From Firmicutes bacterium UBA2595 (GTDB lineage Bacteria; Bacillota; Thermincolia; Thermincolales; UBA2595), in contig DDKP01000170.1 in assembly GCA_002339745.1 (NCBI GenBank), positions 1 to 5,024 on the forward strand: DNA of 5,024 nucleotides, read 5' to 3'. The translations under genes and the position numbers were made by a program. The notes beneath the pieces were generated by a model that was not told the DNA's origin, made no database searches, and worked only from the letters and a program-made list of their open reading frames with translations. Of this stretch, positions 1 through 4,927 are shown in pieces (position 1 is the first letter of the stretch; each line of letters opens with the position of its first letter).

Positions 1-60
1 GTATGTGAACCGGGCCGTCATGTGGGAATTAAGGTTAATGAGACCATTATTGAAAAATAG
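1..60 (+). CDS. C-terminal end of type II 3-dehydroquinate synthase / GriH-like protein (partial)
   Basis: Only the last 19 codons plus the TAG stop are in the window; the gene starts upstream. The visible tail contains GRHVGIKVNETIIEK, which matches my recollection of the conserved C-terminus of type II dehydroquinate synthases (archaeal MJ1249 type, about 'GRHFGxKxxETIxEK') and of the related GriH. In the alternative shikimate pathway the family converts the aldolase product to 3-dehydroquinate by NAD-dependent oxidative deamination and cyclisation; GriH instead turns the GriI product into 3-amino-4-hydroxybenzoate. The next gene is the matching aldolase, 27 nt downstream with its own ribosome binding site and no terminator between, so one operon is likely. 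The assignment rests on a very short tail plus this context; the upstream sequence would settle it. Confidence 0.66.
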   Translation, partial: VCEPGRHVGIKVNETIIEK

Positions 61-87
61 CAGGTTAATTATTGGGAGGTATTTCAT

Positions 88-888
88 ATGACAGGAAAAC
101 AAGTCCGTCTAAAACGGTTGTTCAAACATTCTAGCCGCCTTTTTATCGCACCTATGGACCACGGTGTTACAGTTGGTCCGATGGAAGGGTTAACAGATAT
201 GCCCGCTATTGTGGATCTTATCCGGGCGGGGAAAGCCGACGCCATAGTGGTACATAAAGGGCTTGTGCGACAAATAACCGACTATCTGGGATCAGACGGC
301 TGCGAATTAATTGTCCATCTCTCGGCCTCAACATCCCTGGCCCCGGACCCAAATCGAAAGGAATTGGTATCCTCCGTTGAGCATGCCATTCGCCTGGGAG
401 CCACAGCTGTTTCAGTGCATGTTAACCTGGGGAGCGCCTGCGAATCCATGATGCTCAAAGACATGGGGATGGTAGCGGAAAGCTGTGAATTGTGGGGTAT
501 GCCGCTTCTGGCCATGATGTATGTAAGGGACGGCAATAAGGAGAACGAATTTGACCCTGATAAAATCAAGCATGCTGCCCGGTTAGCCGAAGAGGTCGGG
601 GCCGATATTGTTAAAGTCAATTATACCGGGTCAGTGGAAACCTTCGCCGAGGTTACGGGCGCGGTGAAAATTCCGGTAGTAATCGCCGGAGGACCAAAAA
701 TGTCATCAACTAATGACCTGCTGGACATGATTGAAGAATCCGTAGAAGCCGGGGCCCGTGGTGTAGCCATTGGCCGAAACCTGTTCCAGCATCCCGACCC
801 TACCCGATTGGCCAGGATAATTCGGCAAATCCTGGACAAGAAATCCCCCAGGCTGGGCAACGGGAAAATAGCAATTATTAACTTCTGA
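88..888 (+). CDS. DhnA-type class I aldolase: ADH synthase / GriI-like (alternative shikimate or 3,4-AHBA pathway)
   Basis: A 266-residue TIM-barrel aldolase of the fructose-bisphosphate aldolase class I/DhnA family, at the usual length for 2-amino-3,7-dideoxy-D-threo-hept-6-ulosonate (ADH) synthases. Visible motifs are APMDHGV (Asp24, family catalytic acid), MMYVRDG with Tyr145 as the likely proton donor, ADIVKVNYTG with Lys176 as the Schiff-base lysine, and the phosphate-binding GGPK (201-204) and GVAIGRNLFQH (225-235). Family members condense aspartate semialdehyde with a ketose phosphate (MJ0400-type ADH synthase) or with dihydroxyacetone phosphate (GriI). The enzyme should be cytosolic. 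The ATG at 88 has a strong GGGAGGT site at 74-80. The partner synthase ends 27 nt upstream. Oddity: the segment after the catalytic Tyr reads MMYVRDG, where archaeal enzymes as I recall them have MMYPRG. The family call is firm; the choice between shikimate entry and 3,4-AHBA formation is not settled by sequence. Confidence 0.9.
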   Translation: MTGKQVRLKRLFKHSSRLFIAPMDHGVTVGPMEGLTDMPAIVDLIRAGKADAIVVHKGLVRQITDYLGSDGCELIVHLSASTSLAPDPNRKELVSSVEHAIRLGATAVSVHVNLGSACESMMLKDMGMVAESCELWGMPLLAMMYVRDGNKENEFDPDKIKHAARLAEEVGADIVKVNYTGSVETFAEVTGAVKIPVVIAGGPKMSSTNDLLDMIEESVEAGARGVAIGRNLFQHPDPTRLARIIRQILDKKSPRLGNGKIAIINF

Positions 889-897
889 ATGACCACC

Positions 898-920
898 CTG
901 GCCTTTGGCCAGATGTTTTT
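898..920 (+). terminator. Short Rho-independent terminator after the aldolase gene
   Basis: A perfect 6-bp inverted repeat, CTGGCC-TTT-GGCCAG (898-912), is followed by ATG and five T residues (916-920), beginning 9 nt after the aldolase stop. The tri-loop and short stem make it modest in strength, but position and T-run fit the end of the synthase-aldolase operon. Confidence 0.6.
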
Positions 921-1007
921 CTATTGCAAGTCCATTGTCGGGGTGAGAGAAAGCACATCCAGAATGCACATCTTCAAGAACCATTTAATATTATGTAATG
1001 TAATTAT

Positions 1008-1034
1008 GTGACACTCGAAATTATTTTATATAAC
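1008..1034 (+). promoter_or_regulatory. Possible sigma-A-type promoter for the 184-aa gene
   Basis: GTGACA at 1008-1013 matches TTGACA in five of six positions. TATAAC at 1029-1034 matches TATAAT in five of six. The spacing is 15 bp, shorter than the preferred 17. The stretch is very AT-rich and lies between a terminator and a gene with its own strong ribosome binding site, so a promoter is expected here; the exact elements are uncertain. Confidence 0.35.
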
Positions 1035-1070
1035 CCTGTTTACTAGACTGTTAGAAAGGAGAAATCCATC

Positions 1071-1625
1071 ATGCCGAAAAAGAAAAAACCAGAATTCCCT
1101 ATACCTACTACTGCAGAATGGACCACGATGTTTACCAGAATGGATATGTCAAAAAAGGGCAAGAAATATTTCAAACCTAACAAGGATGGTTGGAGCAAAA
1201 TTTTTGGCGACATTGACTTAGTTTCGGCCGACGATGAAGGAGATACAGTAGTAGCAGAAACCGTCAACAAGAAGTATTTAGCCCGCTTCTTATCTCCCAT
1301 GTCCGGAGTTATGCAGGTAGTTCAAACGGAGATTAAACCCGGCCAAAGATACGAAGTTGGGTATACTGCCTCTACTGATTCCAGCGCAGGGTTCTTAGCC
1401 ACAACTGTTACATTCTTAAAGGATAACGGTGCACCGGTAGGCATACCTTCTTCTGGCGGAGTAAAATTAAATACCCTGGAGCCTGGTTCCGCCACCCCTG
1501 TTTCCTTTGTAACCGGTCCCGCCCCCGAAGGAGCTGTCAAAGCACAGTTGGCATTTGTAGTATTCGGATTGGAACAAGACAAAGTTGTAGACATCCACAA
1601 GGTTTCTTTAAAAGGAATCTCCTAG
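1071..1625 (+). CDS. Hypothetical protein with predicted beta-sandwich (carbohydrate-binding-module-like) C-terminal region
   Basis: I do not recognise this 184-residue protein as a named family. Residues 1-35 are lysine-rich and hydrophilic (MPKKKKPEFPIP), with no signal peptide or membrane segment. Residues about 36-75 contain an aromatic/basic stretch (YFKPNKDGWSKIFGDIDLV). Residues about 78-182 alternate beta-strand-like segments with turns: VMQVVQTEIKPGQRYEVGYTA, then FLATTVTFLKDNGAPVG, then TPVSFVTGPAPEGAVKAQLA, closing with VVDIHKVSLKG. This rhythm (a 'PG-x-x-Y' strand, a 'PAPEGA' turn, a terminal 'D-x-x-x-V-x-L' strand) recalls jelly-roll carbohydrate-binding and galactose-binding-like domains, usually found on exported proteins, so the apparent lack of an export signal is odd. 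The ATG has an excellent AAAGGAG site at 1055-1061. It lies between a terminator and a structured leader, so it is probably monocistronic. No function is claimed. Confidence 0.8.
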   Translation: MPKKKKPEFPIPTTAEWTTMFTRMDMSKKGKKYFKPNKDGWSKIFGDIDLVSADDEGDTVVAETVNKKYLARFLSPMSGVMQVVQTEIKPGQRYEVGYTASTDSSAGFLATTVTFLKDNGAPVGIPSSGGVKLNTLEPGSATPVSFVTGPAPEGAVKAQLAFVVFGLEQDKVVDIHKVSLKGIS

Positions 1626-1665
1626 ATTTTGTACCATTTGGAAATAAAATATTTAAGTATTAGTG

Positions 1666-1749
1666 TTTAGCCTCCATACAAAGCAGAGAAGCCGTTGATA
1701 GAACGAACTAAAGACACTGCCAAAAAGGCTAAAATTTAGGCTATTAGCC
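1666..1749 (+). promoter_or_regulatory. Structured 5' leader with mutually exclusive pairings before the 94-aa gene
   Basis: TTTAGCCT (1666-1673) is perfectly complementary to AGGCTAAA (1726-1733), giving an 8-bp closing stem. Inside it, GCAG (1683-1686) can pair with CTGC (1717-1720), and CGTT (1693-1696) with AACG (1702-1705) around a 5-nt loop. The GGCTAA at 1727-1732 can instead pair with TTAGCC at 1744-1749, 10 nt before the ribosome binding site. One strand with two competing partners is the layout of a leader switch. I could not match it to a riboswitch class I know. There is no T-run after the second stem, so control of translation is likelier than termination. Chance complementarity in AT-rich DNA is possible. 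Confidence 0.35.
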
Positions 1750-1773
1750 GATCAAAAGAAAGGGGGGTTTTCG

Positions 1774-2058
1774 ATGAAGGTACACATTAACATTCAGTCT
1801 GATGTAGCCGGCATTCAGGAAGCAGAAGAATTGAAAAACAAGATTGAAGACCTTTTAAAACTTTATGGGCTTGAGGGATCTGTACAAGGAGACAAATATA
1901 CCTCAGGAGCTGCCTACAATTGTGTTTATCGAAAGCAAAAGAAAAAGAAGAAAGCCGATAAACCGAAATTTGATCCCAAATACGATCCCAGCCAGTATTT
2001 TAAAGGGAAACCAGAAGCAAAAAAAGAAGTTAAAAAAGAAGACAAAAAAGAAGAATAA
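1774..2058 (+). CDS. Hypothetical small protein with alpha/beta N-terminus and Lys/Glu-rich repetitive tail
   Basis: A 94-residue protein that I do not recognise. Residues 1-9 (MKVHINIQS) look like a beta strand and 14-33 like an amphipathic helix (IQEAEELKNKIEDLLKLYGL). Residues 35-53 look like one or two further strands and include the only cysteine (Cys50). The pattern suggests a small ferredoxin-like or similar alpha/beta fold. From residue 54 the chain becomes highly charged: KQKKKKK, then KFDPKYDPSQYFKGKP, then a tail of three A/V/D-K-K-E units plus a final Glu, likely disordered. No signal peptide or membrane segment is seen. The ATG follows AAAGGGGGG (1759-1767) with a 6-nt spacer. 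A strong hairpin 10 nt after the stop ends the transcript. Base composition is much more A-rich than the ligase genes. The DNA- or RNA-binding appearance of the tail is only a guess. Confidence 0.75.
   Translation: MKVHINIQSDVAGIQEAEELKNKIEDLLKLYGLEGSVQGDKYTSGAAYNCVYRKQKKKKKADKPKFDPKYDPSQYFKGKPEAKKEVKKEDKKEE
2017..2052 (+). repeat. Three tandem in-frame 12-nt repeats in the tail of the 94-aa gene
   Basis: Three consecutive units of the form NNN-AAA-AAA-GAA lie at 2017-2028, 2029-2040 and 2041-2052 and encode AKKE, VKKE and DKKE. The unit is a multiple of three, so expansion or loss keeps the frame. Each contains a run of at least six A residues, which makes the tract prone to replication or transcription slippage. 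Confidence 0.85.
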
Positions 2059-2068
2059 CCAAGATGCA

Positions 2069-2094
2069 AAGCCCCTGCCCGAAAGCAGGGGCTT
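2069..2094 (+). terminator. Strong hairpin terminator after the 94-aa gene
   Basis: A perfect 10-bp stem, AAGCCCCTGC (2069-2078) with GCAGGGGCTT (2085-2094), surrounds a CCGAAA loop and begins 10 nt after the stop codon. The T-run is interrupted (the 3' arm ends in TT, then CAAACATTTT), so termination may be incomplete or the hairpin may also stabilise the mRNA 3' end. Its strength and position make a transcript boundary likely. Confidence 0.72.
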
Positions 2095-2136
2095 CAAACA
2101 TTTTGGCGGCATGGAATCCAGGTTTTATAGCCGTTC

Positions 2137-2173
2137 CTGTTTACGTAACAGAAATTAAGTATCTGAATATATT
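2137..2173 (+). promoter_or_regulatory. Candidate promoter with overlapping operator for the ligase pair
   Basis: TATATT at 2168-2173 matches the -10 consensus in five of six positions. Seventeen bp upstream, GTAACA at 2145-2150 matches TTGACA in four of six. The inverted repeat CTGTTTACGTAACAG (2137-2151; perfect 5-bp arms CTGTT/AACAG) covers this weak -35, as expected for a repressor or activator site. It lies downstream of a terminator and upstream of two co-oriented genes. The regulator is not in the window. Confidence 0.35.
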
Positions 2174-2200
2174 GTTATTGAAGTTAAAAATAATTTACAG

Positions 2201-2227
2201 TGATTGCCAAGCTCAATCAAGAGCTGG
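2201..2227 (+). promoter_or_regulatory. Overlapping alternative hairpins in the ligase leader
   Basis: TGATTG (2201-2206) pairs with CAATCA (2214-2219) around a 7-nt loop. Alternatively CC-A-AGCTC (2207-2214) pairs with GAGCTGG (2221-2227) with one bulged A. The two hairpins share bases, so only one can form. They end 15 nt before the ribosome binding site of the first ligase gene. These short stems may be coincidental. Confidence 0.22.
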
Positions 2228-2242
2228 TAAATCTGGATGCTT

Positions 2243-2260
2243 AAGGGGTGAAACAAATTG
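2243..2260 (+). promoter_or_regulatory. Ribosome binding site fixing a TTG start
   Basis: AAGGGGTG at 2243-2250 lies 7 nt before TTG at 2258-2260. No ATG or GTG in this frame is equally well placed, and the start gives an N-terminus that aligns in length with the paralogous downstream ligase. The TTG start may lower expression relative to the ATG-initiated second copy. Confidence 0.7.
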
Positions 2261-3586
2261 ACTTCTGATTTTGAAAAACGCCTCGCAGAAGAGACCTTGC
2301 CGCCCGTGATAAGACATCACTTTTCTCAGTCGCTTTTTCCCGACCATATGCCGTCGAACAGGCTGACCGAATTCCAAAAAGAATCATTACGGGAAGTGGT
2401 TACCCGCGCCTATGAAAATTTGCCTTTTTACCGGCAAAAGATGACTCAGGCCGGAGTTAAACCCCAGGTTATCAATAGCCTGAGTGACCTGGCCAAAATG
2501 CCTTTTACCACCAAAAACGAACTGCGCCAAAACCCTTGGGCGCTTCTGGCCTGTGACAAAAAAGATATCAGCGTAATTCATGTTTCCACAGGCACCACAG
2601 GGGGGCAACCGATCTATACAATTGAGACCTGGAAGGAATACTACCTCAACACATGCATTAATTATCCCCGGCTTCAGCCCATCGAACAAGACGATTTATG
2701 TTTTGTTGCGTTACCCTACGAAATGAGCGCGGCTGGTCTGGACTTTCATACCAGGTTTCTGGTCGGTTACCAGGCGGCTGTCATGGCGGTCGGAAAAGGC
2801 GGCGCTTATTCGACACCGGAAAAAACCATCAAGTTAATACGGGATTTAAAACCTACCGTCGTAGTTACCTCTCCTTCTTACGCTATTACCCTTGCCGAAG
2901 CGGCGGATGAAGCCTCTTTTGACCTCACCAGCCTTCGATTGAAGAAAATCTGGCTGGCAGGTGAAGGCTGTTCCCCGGCATTCCGGAAGCGGGTGGAAAT
3001 AATCTGGGGAACGACGGTCAATTTTGTCTATGGCGCCACGGAATGCGGTCTTATCGGTATTGAATGCGATGCCCACAACGGCTATCACATCGCCCAGGGC
3101 CATGTCCTGGTGGAAATAGTTGATCCCAAAACTGAGAAAGTACTGGAACCGGGAGAGATTGGCGAAATCGTTATTACCTGTTTACTGCGCTTTGATACAC
3201 CTTTAATCCGCTACCGCACTCAGGATTTAGGTTGCCTCGATCCCCAACCCTGTCCATGCGGAGTCCCTCTGGAACGGTTACACCTACGGGGACGCCTGTC
3301 CGACCAAATAGTTCTAAAAGGAACAGCCTACTCTCCGGTCTACCTGGAAGACTTCCTGATGCAACTGCCGGAAGTGGGAAACTGGTATACATTTGTCGTA
3401 AAAACGGGTGAAAACGAGCATTTGAAGATTCGTACCGAATTAGCGGCCGGGGTTAAACCCACTCCGGAACTGGCCGAAAAACTAGCCGTTAAAATGGGAT
3501 CAGCTATCAACATCCCCTGCGAATTTGAATTAGTAAGCAAACTGCCCAGGCTAGCGCAAAAAGCCGTCCGGGTGGTTTATGAATAA
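2258..3586 (+). CDS. PaaK-type AMP-forming aryl-acid ligase, copy 1 (phenylacetate-CoA ligase/F390 synthetase family)
   Basis: A 442-residue adenylating enzyme of the ANL superfamily, PaaK branch, at normal full length for that branch (about 430-440). Motifs in order: N-terminal PaaK helix region with FYRQKMTQAGVKP (57-69); P-loop VSTGTTGGQPIY (109-120); ALPYEMSAAG (151-160); A5 motif YGATECG (258-264) with Glu262; PLIRYRTQDLG (315-325), the ATP-ribose Asp323; hinge LRGRLSDQIVLKG (343-355); and Lys435 near the C-terminus in the position of the catalytic A10 lysine. Cys263, Cys270 and the CPC pair (332/334) resemble the metal-binding cysteines seen in some PaaK relatives. Family members activate an aromatic acid as acyl-AMP, usually then forming the CoA thioester; F390 synthetases adenylylate coenzyme F420. 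It is cytosolic. The substrate cannot be read from sequence; context suggests an aminohydroxybenzoate or other aryl acid. The start is TTG. It probably forms an operon with the downstream paralogue. Confidence 0.9.
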   Translation: MTSDFEKRLAEETLPPVIRHHFSQSLFPDHMPSNRLTEFQKESLREVVTRAYENLPFYRQKMTQAGVKPQVINSLSDLAKMPFTTKNELRQNPWALLACDKKDISVIHVSTGTTGGQPIYTIETWKEYYLNTCINYPRLQPIEQDDLCFVALPYEMSAAGLDFHTRFLVGYQAAVMAVGKGGAYSTPEKTIKLIRDLKPTVVVTSPSYAITLAEAADEASFDLTSLRLKKIWLAGEGCSPAFRKRVEIIWGTTVNFVYGATECGLIGIECDAHNGYHIAQGHVLVEIVDPKTEKVLEPGEIGEIVITCLLRFDTPLIRYRTQDLGCLDPQPCPCGVPLERLHLRGRLSDQIVLKGTAYSPVYLEDFLMQLPEVGNWYTFVVKTGENEHLKIRTELAAGVKPTPELAEKLAVKMGSAINIPCEFELVSKLPRLAQKAVRVVYE

Positions 3587-3601
3587 AAGGAGTGAACGGT
3601 A

Positions 3602-4927
3602 ATGGAATTTCTCTTTCAAAAACATCTTCAACATGCTGCCCAGGAGCCCGTGCTTAGCCGCTTCTCCACCATTACGGATGACAATGTGTCGCTGGCTGCA
3701 ATGACCGAATTTCAAACAGAGGCTTTACGGGCTATCGTAGCCAGGGCTTATAAATATAATTCATTTTACCGTAAAAAAATGAGGCGGGCAGGGGTTAAGC
3801 CACGAGATATCAAGAGCTTGGCTGACCTGGTTAAATTGCCCTTCACCGCCAAAGATGAATTGCGCGGCAAACCATGGATACTTCTCGCGGCGGATAAAAA
3901 AGATGTCAGCCTGATTAATGTTTCCACCGGCACCACCGGAGGCGAGGAGATCTACATCATGCAAACCTGGAGAGATCACTTCCTCAACGAATTCTCTGCC
4001 GGATACAGAAAATTGGTCGATGTTGAGGAAGGCGATATTGTAATCAATGCTCTTCCCTACGAAATGAGTTCGGCCGGTCTTGCCTTTCACAAAGTATTTA
4101 TGGACTCTTCCCACGCAACAGTCGTCAATGTCGGTAAAGGCGGCGCTTATTCAACACCGGAGAAAACTGTCGTAGTGATGCGTGATCTACAGCCAACCGT
4201 GGTAATTACTACCCCTTCCTATGCCATTACCATTGCCGAAGCAGCCGCCCAAATTAATTTTGACTTGACCAGCCTGCCCTTGAAGAAAATGTTTCTCACG
4301 GGTGAGGGCTGCTCCCCCGCCTTCCGCCAACGGGTAGAACAAATCTGGGGAACCAAAGCTAATTTTTACTACGGTTCCTTAGAGTGCGGCCCCCTGGGTA
4401 TCGAGTGTGATGCCCATTCAGGTTACCATATCCCCATGGGGCATGTAACTTTTGAAATAATCGATCCCAAGACCGGAGAAGCTCTTGAGCCCGGAGAAAT
4501 TGGCGAAGTAGTTGCCACTACTCTGCTGCGTTTTGATAGTCCTTTGCTCCGCTATCGCACCCAGGATTTGGGCTATATTGATCCTGATCCATGCAGCTGC
4601 GGCAATGTCTTCCCACGGTTTTTTATGCGGGGACGCTTGGCAGACCATATCACTATCAAGGGAATAGATTTTTCTCCGTTCTACCTGGAAGAATTTCTGA
4701 TGAGGCTTCCGGAAGTGGGAAACTGGTATCAATTCGTAGCCAAACCGGACAACAATGAAGGGTTAAAAATCCGCACTGAGCTGGCGCCCGGCGTCCAACC
4801 TACTCCGGAACTGGCCGATAAATTGGCCAGTAAAATGGAATTTGCCATTGGTATTCCCTGTGAATTTGAGTTCGTAACGAATCTGCCCCGCCCAGGGTCA
4901 AAAACAGTCCGGGTGGTCAGAGAATAA
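3602..4927 (+). CDS. PaaK-type AMP-forming aryl-acid ligase, copy 2 (paralogue of the upstream gene)
   Basis: A 441-residue PaaK-branch ANL enzyme, collinear with the preceding ligase throughout. Motifs: FYRKKMRRAGVKP (55-67); P-loop VSTGTTGGEEIY (107-118); ALPYEMSSAG (150-159); A5 region YGSLECG (257-263) with Glu261; PLLRYRTQDLG (314-324) with Asp322; hinge MRGRLADHITIKG (342-354); and a C-terminal SKTVRV with Lys434 as the probable A10 lysine. Cys262, Cys269 and CSC (331/333) match the cysteine set of copy 1. Divergence concentrates in residues about 118-175 and around A5, where Leu260 replaces the Thr present in copy 1. This suggests a different acid substrate or altered catalysis. The ATG has AAGGAG at 3587-3592, only 15 nt after the upstream stop, so the genes are co-transcribed. 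The role could be a second substrate, coupling partner activation, or a subunit of a heteromer; none is proved. Confidence 0.9.
   Translation: MEFLFQKHLQHAAQEPVLSRFSTITDDNVSLAAMTEFQTEALRAIVARAYKYNSFYRKKMRRAGVKPRDIKSLADLVKLPFTAKDELRGKPWILLAADKKDVSLINVSTGTTGGEEIYIMQTWRDHFLNEFSAGYRKLVDVEEGDIVINALPYEMSSAGLAFHKVFMDSSHATVVNVGKGGAYSTPEKTVVVMRDLQPTVVITTPSYAITIAEAAAQINFDLTSLPLKKMFLTGEGCSPAFRQRVEQIWGTKANFYYGSLECGPLGIECDAHSGYHIPMGHVTFEIIDPKTGEALEPGEIGEVVATTLLRFDSPLLRYRTQDLGYIDPDPCSCGNVFPRFFMRGRLADHITIKGIDFSPFYLEEFLMRLPEVGNWYQFVAKPDNNEGLKIRTELAPGVQPTPELADKLASKMEFAIGIPCEFEFVTNLPRPGSKTVRVVRE

Larger units (their letters stand above)
2258..4927 (+). repeat. Tandem gene duplication of the ligase
   Basis: The two ligase genes form a head-to-tail paralogous pair of almost equal length. 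Protein similarity runs from the FYRxKM region to the C-terminus, while DNA identity is broken into short blocks, the longest I noticed being 21 nt (3368-3388 and 4709-4729, coding PEVGNWY). Third-position divergence indicates an old duplication or separate acquisition rather than a recent copy. The N-terminal 35 residues differ most. Confidence 0.8.

Noticed and set aside
282..984. Minus-strand ORFs opposite the aldolase gene
   Set aside because: They overlap a convincing conserved enzyme, lack ribosome binding sites and family motifs, and look like antisense shadows.
1666..1749. Assignment of the leader to a named riboswitch (c-di-GMP, cobalamin, SAM, ykkC types)
   Set aside because: I could not find the conserved core sequences of these classes, so only a structured leader is claimed.
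1865..2158. 97-codon + strand ORF overlapping the 94-aa gene in another frame
   Set aside because: Its basic composition comes from A-rich codons read out of frame; there is no Shine-Dalgarno site and the 94-aa frame has a strong one. Kept only as the possible slippage product.
2064..2261. 65-codon + strand ORF between the 94-aa gene and the first ligase
   Set aside because: It begins inside the terminator region, has no ribosome binding site, crosses the promoter/operator and leader of the ligases, and its translation has no family-like features.
2387..3540. Minus-strand and out-of-frame ORFs within the first ligase
   Set aside because: The coding frame is fixed by PaaK motifs over the whole length; the others show no independent support.
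3761..4732. Minus-strand ORFs within the second ligase
   Set aside because: Same reason: they mirror conserved ligase codons and similar shadows appear opposite copy 1.
2258..4927. Recent duplication or assembly artefact of one ligase gene
   Set aside because: Nucleotide identity is broken into short blocks and the N-termini and substrate regions differ, so the copies are old or independently acquired.
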